In this document: piece by piece, positions 20,790 to 25,153 of the stretch
Layout: each line of letters opens with the position of its first letter
Numbering within the stretch: the stretch's first letter is position 1
Virus record (IMG/VR): IMGVR_UViG_3300044516_000597
Coordinates: 1-25,153 of that record
DNA length: 25,153 bases
DNA from: a virus
Direction: 5' to 3' (one strand)
Program-made: the position numbers and the translations under genes
The notes under the pieces: model-generated
Told to the model about the DNA's origin: nothing
Databases searched by the model: none
What the model saw: the letters and a program-made list of their open reading frames with translations, nothing else

Positions 20790-20978
20790 TTATGCCGCTT
20801 TTTTGTCTTTTACCTCAAAAAAGTGCTTTTTAAGATCGGCGGAGGCTTTATCTAGAATTTCTCCACTGACGCCAATACGAATTAGTTCTGCTAACTCGAT
20901 AATTTCAGCTTCTGTGATGTTTTCCGCTGGCTTAAACTCAAAAACTTTCGACTGAGTGTATTTCTTTTCCTTAGCCAT
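20790..20978 (-). CDS. small conserved phage protein, unknown
   Basis: 62 residues with AAGGAG upstream. KKYTQSKVFEFKPAENITEA, EIIELAELIRIGVSGEILDK, ASADLKKHFFEVKD. The helical IIELAELIRIGVSGEILDKA core is the kind seen in conserved T4-phage hypotheticals, and I recall similar cyanophage proteins. No catalytic motif. Its start overlaps the previous gene by 8 bases. Confidence 0.78.
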   Translation of the reverse strand: MAKEKKYTQSKVFEFKPAENITEAEIIELAELIRIGVSGEILDKASADLKKHFFEVKDKKAA

Positions 20979-21222
20979 TAGGTTCTCCTTCTTGTCGTTT
21001 GTATTTCACAAGCTCTAGTTTACCATATGCAGGACAAATTACAACTTCTTCCGGCAGTCCTAGCTCATTTTTTTCGCCATGTTCGCCGCAAAGATAATAC
21101 GCTTCTGATTTTTCAGGAAAAACGTGTTTCAGAACCCTTTTCATGAAGGCATTTTCTTCCTGAAGCAATTCTATATGTTCGAGATATTTCTTTCTTTCTT
21201 CTTGAACAGAATTCTCACTCAT
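20971..21222 (-). CDS. hypothetical protein, 83 residues
   Basis: ATG at 21220-21222 (GAGGA upstream) preferred over the TTG start 6 bases earlier. N-terminal half is a charged coiled coil (EERKKYLEHIELLQEENAFM). C-terminal half: SEAYYLCGEHGEKNELGLPE, EVVICPAYGKLELVKYKRQE. The C-x-x-H and later C pattern could bind a metal ion. Not recognised. Confidence 0.72.
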   Translation of the reverse strand: MSENSVQEERKKYLEHIELLQEENAFMKRVLKHVFPEKSEAYYLCGEHGEKNELGLPEEVVICPAYGKLELVKYKRQEGEPNG

Positions 21223-21238
21223 AAACAAATCCTCTATA

Positions 21239-21475
21239 TTATTTTGAAGTCTTTTTGACGGTCTTTACAACTGGTGCTGGAGCCTCTACGACAGGAGCAA
21301 CTACTAGATCGGCTTCTGTTCTATTCTGCATTTCATGAAGATACAGAATTTCGGCATTGACGGCGGAATTATAACCTTCCAAGAATGAATCCGAGTGCAC
21401 TCTTTCAGAATTATCTTCCTGCCACTTATGCAACGCCTCGAGACGAGCAACAATATCTTTTTCGTTAATAACCAT
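21239..21475 (-). CDS. hypothetical protein with Pro/Val/Lys-rich tail
   Basis: 78 residues from ATG 21473-21475, preceded by AAAGGAG; the longer frame starts upstream in leader sequence. INEKDIVARLEALHKWQEDN, SERVHSDSFLEGYNSAVNAE, ILYLHEMQNRTEAD, then VVAPVVEAPAPVVKTVKKTS. The helical body plus a basic PAPV-type tail suggests a nucleic-acid or protein-tether function; not recognised. A promoter lies about 40 bases upstream. Confidence 0.72.
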   Translation of the reverse strand: MVINEKDIVARLEALHKWQEDNSERVHSDSFLEGYNSAVNAEILYLHEMQNRTEADLVVAPVVEAPAPVVKTVKKTSK

Positions 21476-21513
21476 ATTATTCTCCTTTGAGCAATACAGT
21501 TTATTTATCAACT

Positions 21514-21542
21514 ATAATACTCTATTTTTTAATAAGAGTAAA
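21514..21542 (-). promoter_or_regulatory. sigma70-type promoter candidate
   Basis: Minus strand TTTACT at 21542-21537, 17-base spacer, TATTAT at 21519-21514. It fits the 111-base gap between genes at 21476-21586. An AATAAGAG/CTCTTATT hairpin overlaps the -35 region. Confidence 0.5.
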
Positions 21543-21586
21543 CCTCTTATTTCCTAGAGACGGTCTACGGTTATACCTTAATCCAA

Positions 21587-21781
21587 TCACGACGCTTCAA
21601 ATTCCATATTACGATTCTTCATTTCAGTAATAAGAGCCCAATATTCTTTTTCAGTCTCACCACGTTCTTTAGCTTCGGCAGACCAATTACCTTCAGCAGC
21701 CATATAATACATATGGAGACGCCAGAGACGGTCGTATTCAGCTTCAAGTTCTTCATTAGTCTTAGTAGTAAAATCAACCAT
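21587..21781 (-). CDS. hypothetical helical protein, 64 residues
   Basis: ATG 21779-21781 with AAAGG upstream; the longer start lies inside the neighbouring gene. VDFTTKTNEELEAEYDRLWR, LHMYYMAAEGNWSAEAKERG, ETEKEYWALITEMKNRNMEF. Strongly helical and acidic with several aromatic residues; it could be an adaptor. Not recognised. Confidence 0.72.
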   Translation of the reverse strand: MVDFTTKTNEELEAEYDRLWRLHMYYMAAEGNWSAEAKERGETEKEYWALITEMKNRNMEFEAS

Positions 21782-22079
21782 TTGACATACCTTTCGCAAT
21801 CTTTGCTTTAGCGTCCATACGATCACGGATATCCTTTAGCATCCGCACATGTTCATCCCGAGCAGTATAGTGGCCAGCAAGAACTTCGAAAGCACGAAGA
21901 ACTTTATATGAATCAGCGACATCTTCAGCCTTAAAGGCATAACGAACAGGATCGCTTTCTACATCATTCTTAGCATCCTTATACGCCCAGTAGGTTGTTT
22001 CATAACCTTCAAGAAGCATATCGAGGAAGAGCTTGTCATAGCCTTCCCATTCCATTGAAATCTTAATCTCTGGTTTCAC
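21774..22079 (-). CDS. hypothetical helical protein, 101 residues
   Basis: GTG start at 22077-22079 with GAGGAG eight bases upstream. KPEIKISMEWEGYDKLFLDM, LLEGYETTYWAYKDAKNDVE, then YAFKAEDVADSYKVLRAFEV, LAGHYTARDEHVRMLKDIRD. Mainly helical, acidic. An internal ATG at residue 9 is less well supported. Overlaps the next gene by 8 bases and the previous one by 4. Confidence 0.72.
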   Translation of the reverse strand: MKPEIKISMEWEGYDKLFLDMLLEGYETTYWAYKDAKNDVESDPVRYAFKAEDVADSYKVLRAFEVLAGHYTARDEHVRMLKDIRDRMDAKAKIAKGMSNG

Positions 22080-22351
22080 TTATAGATCTCCTCTAGCACA
22101 ACATCAAGAAAGCCACGAACTTCTGAATCGAAGGCACCATAATTAGAATACTGAGAAAGAACTTTATGCATACCTTCAAGAGTTTCCTTTTTAGTATAGT
22201 CATTATTGACATAATCTTGAAGAGCATTATTGAGAGCATCAGCAACATTCTCAATCTCATCACGAGGAAAAGAATATGTGAGCAGACCCCACTGATCAGC
22301 AGAGAAGTTAGCTGTTACCACTCGCCTAGTTTCAATTGCTAGATTGTGCAT
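22076..22351 (-). CDS. hypothetical protein, 91 residues
   Basis: ATG 22349-22351 with GAGGA seven bases upstream. HNLAIETRRVVTANFSADQW, GLLTYSFPRDEIENVADALN, NALQDYVNNDYTKKETLEGM, HKVLSQYSNYGAFDSEVRGF. Soluble mixed fold by eye. Overlaps both flanking genes. Not recognised. Confidence 0.73.
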   Translation of the reverse strand: MHNLAIETRRVVTANFSADQWGLLTYSFPRDEIENVADALNNALQDYVNNDYTKKETLEGMHKVLSQYSNYGAFDSEVRGFLDVVLEEIYK

Positions 22352-22547
22352 GATCTTCCTCAATCAGCTTCTTACAACGCTTCTTCCAATCATCCCGCTG
22401 CCACATTGCCTTGTCGTGTGACAATTCATGATAATCATTAGCGATGAATTGAACTAACTCCTCATATCTTTGCAGACGTTCAATTTCATCATTAGATTTC
22501 CATTGAGCGTCTTTTAGATCCTGAACAATCGTATCAATATCACTCAT
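22332..22547 (-). CDS. hypothetical acidic helical protein, 71 residues
   Basis: ATG at 22545-22547, CGGAG upstream. SDIDTIVQDLKDAQWKSNDE, IERLQRYEELVQFIANDYHE, LSHDKAMWQRDDWKKRCKKL. A long charged helix with a basic patch near the end. Not recognised. Confidence 0.72.
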   Translation of the reverse strand: MSDIDTIVQDLKDAQWKSNDEIERLQRYEELVQFIANDYHELSHDKAMWQRDDWKKRCKKLIEEDHAQSSN

Positions 22548-22774
22548 ACCATAGGCTCCGGCGCTTTCCAAACTTCGGTGATACCATAGCTATCAAGAAA
22601 CGTCATAGGGTTATTCTCAATCCCTAACAGAATAGTCTTAGCCATAGTCTCATCATAGGTAGCTGCTACGATATGTCCATTGTTTCTATTATAGACTAAC
22701 CATGTAAACTCAGCTACCAATGGTCGCTCTACATAAGGTTCTGTGTTTTTACACTTAATCGGTGCTGGTGCCAT
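22544..22774 (-). CDS. hypothetical protein, 76 residues
   Basis: ATG 22772-22774 with AGGTGG upstream. APAPIKCKNTEPYVERPLVA, EFTWLVYNRNNGHIVAATYD, ETMAKTILLGIENNPMTFLD, SYGITEVWKAPEPM. A beta-hairpin-like middle followed by a helix. It shares four bases (ATGA) with the next gene. Not recognised. Confidence 0.73.
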   Translation of the reverse strand: MAPAPIKCKNTEPYVERPLVAEFTWLVYNRNNGHIVAATYDETMAKTILLGIENNPMTFLDSYGITEVWKAPEPMV

Positions 22775-23073
22775 TATTCCACCTCAATCCAGTCAATATC
22801 ATTAGGCTCTACTACAGACTCCCAACCATCATACTCATTAATAATATAACGGTTACTATCAATCTCAAGAATAGCCAAATCTGTCTGATCCTTCTTATCC
22901 GACTGTAGAAACTCCTCGACTAGCTGAACCAATAGCTTATCGTGACGAGGAATCTCTTCCATATTCCAGAAGTTTTTATAATTCGTTCCGGCAATCTCAT
23001 TATACTTGATACGGACTTCTTCGGGAATACTATATCCACCATAGTCGCCATTATATACTACTTTAGTTCTCAT
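22774..23073 (-). CDS. conserved phage protein (YNGDYGGYSIPEE family), unknown
   Basis: 99 residues, GGAG upstream of ATG 23071-23073. MRTKVVYNGDYGGYSIPEEV, RIKYNEIAGTNYKNFWN, EEIPRHDKLLVQLVEEFLQS, then DLAILEIDSNRYIINEYDGW-ESV. The Y-N-x-x-Y-G-G-F/Y-x-L/I opening, IPRHDxxLVxxVEE centre and YxIxEYDGxE end form a widely conserved hypothetical protein of large phages. No enzymatic role is known. First gene of the lower operon, after a long leader. Confidence 0.85.
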   Translation of the reverse strand: MRTKVVYNGDYGGYSIPEEVRIKYNEIAGTNYKNFWNMEEIPRHDKLLVQLVEEFLQSDKKDQTDLAILEIDSNRYIINEYDGWESVVEPNDIDWIEVE

Positions 23074-23137
23074 CGAACTTTCTCCGGCTAAAAATATTTT
23101 TGCGGATTTTTTTAAAAGTCATCGTGATGAATGTGAA

Positions 23138-23173
23138 TGACCTTTAAGGCGTGTGGTTAACCTTTAGGGCATG
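23138..23173. repeat. direct repeat pair, 16 bp, period 20
   Basis: TGACCTTTAAGGCGTG at 23138-23153 and TAACCTTTAGGGCATG at 23158-23173, 13 of 16 identical, spaced 20 bp (about two helical turns). They lie in the 173-base untranslated segment 23074-23246, upstream of the 99-residue gene, where no other gene is seen. Possible operator half-sites. Confidence 0.45.
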
Positions 23174-23246
23174 TCGGGGTGTGTGGAGATTTTACTAAGC
23201 TCCGGGTCCCCCGCACGACCAATGTCTATTTTTCTAAAGGTGCGAC

Positions 23247-23363
23247 TTACTTAAAATACTTCCGCCGATACCGCACCATGTCGACATACAACTCGATCCA
23301 AACTCCATAAGCGATCCCAAGCACGAACAGAGCAATACCAGTCCCGAATGCGCTACAATCCAT
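23247..23363 (-). CDS. 38-residue single-pass membrane protein
   Basis: Found by reading the sequence: ATG 23361-23363, TTAGGAG seven to eight bases upstream, TAA 23247-23249. MDCSAFGTGIALFVLGIAYG then VWIELYVDMVRYRRKYFK. One transmembrane helix (about 6-26) with a basic cytoplasmic tail (RYRRKYFK), N-out/C-in. Such minimal membrane proteins in early phage regions often modulate host envelope or lysis; no identity can be given. It follows the promoter at 23403-23431. Confidence 0.62.
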   Translation of the reverse strand: MDCSAFGTGIALFVLGIAYGVWIELYVDMVRYRRKYFK

Positions 23364-23372
23364 CTTCGTCTC

Positions 23373-23510
23373 CTAATGATCCGTGTTAAACCCTTCATAC
23401 CCATCATACCACCAAAACTTCGCAATGTCAAGCAAATTCTTTTCGGTGGCGATACCTTTTTTCTGCCCTATCATCAATGACCGATACAGCACAGCTTGAG
23501 ATTCTGTCAT
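23373..23510 (-). CDS. 45-residue hypothetical protein
   Basis: ATG 23508-23510 overlapping the upstream TGA (ATGA); GGAGAAG before it; TAG 23373-23375. MTESQAVLYRSLMIGQKKGI, ATEKNLLDIAKFWWYDGYEG, FNTDH. Its codons for NLLDIAKFWWYDG carry a strong promoter (23403-23431), so this stretch has a double role. Not recognised. Confidence 0.6.
   Translation of the reverse strand: MTESQAVLYRSLMIGQKKGIATEKNLLDIAKFWWYDGYEGFNTDH
23403..23431 (-). promoter_or_regulatory. sigma70-type promoter inside a small gene
   Basis: Minus strand GC-TTGACA at 23431-23426, 17-base spacer, TATGAT at 23408-23403. It would start near 23396 and express the 38-residue membrane protein and the genes beyond. It overlaps codons of the 45-residue gene. 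Confidence 0.82.
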
Positions 23511-23656
23511 TTCTTCTCCAGCGTAATAGTCCACTTGCCATCACTCCACTGCTTAGTCTTAACAATAGAGTAGCCAGCATGAACCCATTCTCTGGTCAGT
23601 CGGCGAACGTAGTTGTAAGAACCGCTGATGATCTTCTTAGGTCTCTCGTTGGTCAT
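23507..23656 (-). CDS. 49-residue basic protein
   Basis: Found by reading the sequence: ATG 23654-23656 (shares a base with the upstream TAA), TGA 23507-23509, GGAGATCTA before the ATG. MTNERPKKIISGSYNYVRRL, TREWVHAGYSIVKTKQWSDG, KWTITLEKK. It looks like a beta-hairpin after a helix, basic (9 Lys/Arg in first 35). Not recognised; similar small basic proteins can bind nucleic acid. Confidence 0.65.
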   Translation of the reverse strand: MTNERPKKIISGSYNYVRRLTREWVHAGYSIVKTKQWSDGKWTITLEKK

Positions 23657-23835
23657 TAGATCTCCTCCCCACAAGCACCGAACATATAGATCTCGTTCAT
23701 TACTACCTTGCGAATATACAAGTTGTCGTTTCCGTCCTCGAGCATAAACTTGCGAGCCTTCACATAGTCAGAGAAGATTCCCATGAGAACTTCTCCCTCA
23801 TACTCCGTAAACCATATTACAGCGAAAACTTCCAT
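23656..23835 (-). CDS. hypothetical protein, 59 residues
   Basis: ATG 23833-23835 with GGAGGG upstream. MEVFAVIWFTEYEGEVLMGI, FSDYVKARKFMLEDGNDNLY, IRKVVMNEIYMFGACGEEI. Compact alpha/beta fold by eye (strand, helix, strand). First gene after the strong promoter at 23860-23887, so strongly expressed early. Not recognised. Confidence 0.74.
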   Translation of the reverse strand: MEVFAVIWFTEYEGEVLMGIFSDYVKARKFMLEDGNDNLYIRKVVMNEIYMFGACGEEI

Positions 23836-23859
23836 GATTCCCTCCATCACTATATTACC

Positions 23860-23887
23860 AGTATACCTGAAAACCGGAATATGTCAA
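23860..23887 (-). promoter_or_regulatory. sigma70-type promoter
   Basis: Minus strand CGC-TTGACA at 23887-23882, 16-base spacer, TATACT at 23865-23860. It initiates near 23853, 18 bases before the 59-residue gene. It is divergent from the plus-strand promoter at 23996-24024. Confidence 0.85.
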
Positions 23888-23928
23888 GCGGAAACTGTGC
23901 TGTAACGATCAAATATTTTAAAAATAAT

Positions 23929-23988
23929 GCCGTTTACTATCAGAACCTGGAGGTCCGCAGACTCAACGATCCAGCAATAGTAAACGGC
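23929..23988. repeat. 12-bp inverted repeat between divergent promoters
   Basis: GCCGTTTACTAT (23929-23940) and ATAGTAAACGGC (23977-23988), perfect complements separated by 36 bases; CTGGA/TCCAG extends the fold within the loop. It lies between the leftward promoter (ending 23887) and the rightward one (starting 23996). The word ATAGTAAAC recurs at 25051-25059. Candidate operator pair or RNA stem. Confidence 0.7.
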
Positions 23989-23995
23989 AGCAATA

Positions 23996-24024
23996 TTGAC
24001 TTTTTGTTGCAATTAGGGTATAAT
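23996..24024 (+). promoter_or_regulatory. sigma70-type promoter on the opposite (plus) strand
   Basis: TTGACT at 23996-24001, 17-base spacer, TATAAT at 24019-24024. It is the only rightward promoter seen in this part and would transcribe into the 3' end of the 24104-24613 gene in antisense. No convincing gene follows it on the plus strand. Confidence 0.75.
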
Positions 24025-24065
24025 GGGTGGATAAACAATCAACCTACCTTCATGCCTATCCACCC
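24025..24065. repeat. 9-bp inverted repeat just after the plus-strand promoter
   Basis: GGGTGGATA (24025-24033) and TATCCACCC (24057-24065) are perfect complements with a 23-base loop. It begins one base after the -10 box of the plus-strand promoter. It might stabilise the 5' end of an antisense RNA or act as an operator over the start site. No T run follows on the plus strand, so it is not an intrinsic terminator in that direction. Confidence 0.5.
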
Positions 24066-24103
24066 AACCAAGTCACAGGATCAAGAGCCTGCACTCAGTA
24101 TTC

Positions 24104-24613
24104 TTAGACCAGAGCCTTAACCTCGGCCATATTCAGGAACTTCGGAGCCTTGAAGCTGTCGAGATCAGACTCCATCTGCGAGACAATCTCACGAGCTTCC
24201 TCGTCCGTGTGCTCACGACCAGCCTTACCCTCGGCGTACTGACCCTTGGCATACTTCCGACCAACAGCCTTCAGCCGAGCGAGGTTCTTCGCACGAATGT
24301 CGGCGATTTCCTCAGCAGTCTTAGTCTTACCCAGAGCAGCCTTCTCGGCCTGTTCCTTATCGCCAGCAATGCGAGGCTTCGGAACTTTGATCAGCTTCGG
24401 CTTCGTGCTCTTCGGTGCCTTGGGAGCAGCAGAGCGAGCAGCCTTCTCGACAGTGCCGAGCGAGGGATCAGCCTTAACTCGGAGAGCATAAGCCGCACGA
24501 GCATTCTTCTCGGTCCAACCGAACTCTGCCTGGAGCAACGGCAGAACATCAGCCATCGCCTTACCAGCGTTTTCCTTCATGATACGGATAACAATTTCAG
24601 TCTTCGTAGCCAT
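24104..24613 (-). CDS. basic Ala/Lys-rich protein, possible DNA-binding
   Basis: 169 residues from ATG 24611-24613 with GAGGAG upstream. 1-50: MATKTEIVIRIMKENAGKAM, ADVLPLLQAEFGWTEKNARA, AYALRVK, a compact helical domain that reads like a small winged or HTH-type module (similar modules are frequent in T4-type phages). 55-88: Ala/Lys/Pro linker (ARSAAPKAPKSTKPKLIKVP) of histone-H1 character. 90-169: charged helices (ADIRAKNLARLKAVGRKYAK) and an acidic end. G+C is higher than neighbours. Strong early expression is likely, and a plus-strand promoter may send antisense RNA into its 3' end. Confidence 0.8.
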   Translation of the reverse strand: MATKTEIVIRIMKENAGKAMADVLPLLQAEFGWTEKNARAAYALRVKADPSLGTVEKAARSAAPKAPKSTKPKLIKVPKPRIAGDKEQAEKAALGKTKTAEEIADIRAKNLARLKAVGRKYAKGQYAEGKAGREHTDEEAREIVSQMESDLDSFKAPKFLNMAEVKALV

Positions 24614-24644
24614 CAGTTTTCTCCTCAATTCAGCTTATATTCTT

Positions 24645-24673
24645 ACTATACCCCAGATTTCGATATTCGTAAA
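24645..24673 (-). promoter_or_regulatory. promoter for the basic protein gene
   Basis: Minus strand TTTACG at 24673-24668, 17-base spacer, TATAGT at 24650-24645, followed by a short leader to ATG 24613. A better -35-like TTGACT lies further upstream but at the wrong distance. Confidence 0.6.
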
Positions 24674-24720
24674 GCCCTAAAAGTCAAATTTCTGAAGAAA
24701 AATGACTTTACCGTTCCAGA

Positions 24721-24882
24721 TCAATAGCTTGTCAACGAAACATGATCCTCTACGTCATAGCCATAGAATTCAGGGAATTCCTGGAAGTACTCGAGGTAGG
24801 ACTTGACTGCTACCCGAGATATGTTATAATAGGCTCTGTCAAAGCCATCGAAATAGAGGATCAGATTGAATGAACGAATCAT
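24721..24882 (-). CDS. 53-residue aromatic-rich protein
   Basis: Found by reading the sequence: ATG 24880-24882 with GAGGTGATCC upstream, overlapping the TGA of the 33-residue gene; stop TGA 24721-24723. MIRSFNLILYFDGFDRAYYN, ISRVAVKSYLEYFQEFPEFY, GYDVEDHVSLTSY. Tyr/Phe-rich, acidic. Not recognised. Confidence 0.62.
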   Translation of the reverse strand: MIRSFNLILYFDGFDRAYYNISRVAVKSYLEYFQEFPEFYGYDVEDHVSLTSY

Positions 24883-24980
24883 TGGATCACCTCGAGGATC
24901 TGAACCAGAACAATGAATACAGCCAAGCCAACGGTCATCAGTCCGAGGCCAATTACGTTCTGCATATCTTGGGTTCTCAT
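24879..24980 (-). CDS. 33-residue single-pass membrane peptide
   Basis: ATG 24978-24980 preceded by AAAGGAG; TGA 24879-24881. MRTQDMQNVIGLGLMTVGLA then VFIVLVQILEVIQ. Residues 9-30 are one hydrophobic helix. It lies 25 bases downstream of the start site expected for the promoter at 25012-25040. An upstream in-frame extension through that promoter is not considered coding. Function unknown; a second mini membrane protein is at 23247-23363. Confidence 0.65.
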   Translation of the reverse strand: MRTQDMQNVIGLGLMTVGLAVFIVLVQILEVIQ

Positions 24981-25011
24981 CAGTAGTTCTCCTTTCAACC
25001 TTACATATATG

Positions 25012-25040
25012 ATTATACCCAGTCTTGGAAAATAAGTCAA
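25012..25040 (-). promoter_or_regulatory. sigma70-type promoter
   Basis: Minus strand CGC-TTGACT at 25040-25035, 17-base spacer, TATAAT at 25017-25012. Start near 25005, just before the leader of the 33-residue membrane peptide. Confidence 0.85.
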
Positions 25041-25050
25041 GCGAAAAATG

Positions 25051-25084
25051 ATAGTAAACTGATCTTTTTTTCGTTTACGTAAAC
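25051..25084. repeat. GTTTAC/GTAAAC cluster with 12-bp palindrome
   Basis: ATAGTAAAC at 25051-25059, then the perfect palindrome GTTTACGTAAAC at 25073-25084, upstream of the 25012-25040 promoter. The word ATAGTAAAC also forms both arms of the inverted repeat at 23929-23988. Candidate operator cluster in the leader of the promoter at 25123-25151. Confidence 0.5.
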
Positions 25085-25122
25085 TGTGTGAAGGCACCAG
25101 CCCTCCCATAACCACTCCCTTG

Positions 25123-25151
25123 AGTGTACCCAAAAATGAGCGAAAAGTCAA
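25123..25151 (-). promoter_or_regulatory. sigma70-type promoter at the window edge
   Basis: Minus strand GC-TTGACT at 25151-25146, 17-base spacer, TACACT at 25128-25123. It lies about 110 bases before the next promoter and has no convincing gene of its own. Confidence 0.7.
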
Positions 25152-25153
25152 GC

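Noticed and set aside
21524-21556. AATAAGAG/CTCTTATT hairpin as a terminator
   Set aside because: On the minus strand it is followed by A residues and not T; on the plus strand there is no gene to terminate. It overlaps the -35 of a promoter candidate.
23234-23431. 65-codon minus-strand frame overlapping the 38-residue membrane protein
   Set aside because: Composition is unusual and there is no ribosome site; the 38-residue and 45-residue frames in other phases have proper signals.
23881-24120. 79-codon plus-strand frame starting at ATG 23881
   Set aside because: No ribosome site; it runs through the dyad and the promoter at 23996-24024, which better explain this DNA. Not fully excluded.
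24981-25151. In-frame upstream extension of the 33-residue membrane peptide
   Set aside because: It passes through a strong promoter and its start region; AAAGGAG precedes the internal ATG at 24980.
1-25153. CRISPR arrays, insertion sequences, integrase or attachment sites
   Set aside because: No regularly spaced repeats, transposase motifs or tRNA-derived direct repeats were seen.

Overview
This window is a piece of a tailed (myovirus) phage genome of the T4 superfamily, at roughly 40% G+C. The evidence is a syntenic set of T4-type baseplate and tail genes (gp6, gp25, PAAR tip, spike, hub, gp53, gp48, head-completion gp4, a tube-like protein, gp26) followed by T4-type replication and late-transcription genes (gp32, gp59, gp33). 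Three independent signs point to an alphaproteobacterial host, possibly Rhizobiales-like. A tmRNA on the minus strand is circularly permuted (two-piece) and encodes a tag beginning ANDN. Most early promoters carry the extended -35 word GCTTGAC with 16-17 bp to a TATACT-like -10, which matches the CTTGAC-N17-CTATAT housekeeping consensus of rhizobia. There is also a phage-borne L,D-transpeptidase.

Layout. Positions 1-7447 (minus strand) are a tightly packed baseplate operon read from gp48 (tube cap) through gp53, a gp27-like hub, a free-standing OB-fold protein, a Gly-rich hub protein, a beta-helical spike, a PAAR tip, gp25 and a gp6 that runs off the window. Positions 7448-7505 are a divergent promoter region with the same 9-base TAATAAATA box on each strand. 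Positions 7506-12119 (plus strand) carry gp4, a conserved unknown, a tail-tube-like protein, gp26 with a probable -1 frameshift extension, and a 671-residue protein combining a coiled coil with two peptidoglycan-cleaving domains. A bidirectional terminator at about 12127-12144 separates this from gp32 and gp59 (minus strand). A GIY-YIG homing endonuclease on the plus strand interrupts the 59-33 neighbourhood. Next on the minus strand come a small metallopeptidase, gp33, an L,D-transpeptidase, tRNA-Arg(UCU) and the tmRNA.

From 16.5 to 25.1 kb almost everything is on the minus strand: small overlapping genes of early type, including a lipoprotein, a secreted protein, a conserved 377-residue unknown, a DUF932 protein and an Rmf/CrpP-like protein. 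Many are shorter than 60 codons. Strong sigma70-type promoters are scattered through this part. One promoter points the other way (plus strand, 23996-24024) and is separated from a divergent minus-strand promoter by a 12-bp inverted repeat.

How the parts work together: the left half builds the baseplate, hub and tail tip that puncture the envelope. In this phage the T4 gp5 functions appear to be divided among separate genes, with wall-degrading activity on the 671-residue protein. gp32 and gp59 serve replication and recombination, and gp33 couples the sliding clamp and RNA polymerase for late transcription. The tRNA, tmRNA and Rmf-like protein suggest control of host translation. The most unusual items are the phage two-piece tmRNA with a structured intervening segment, the gp26 frameshift, and the envelope-remodelling genes.
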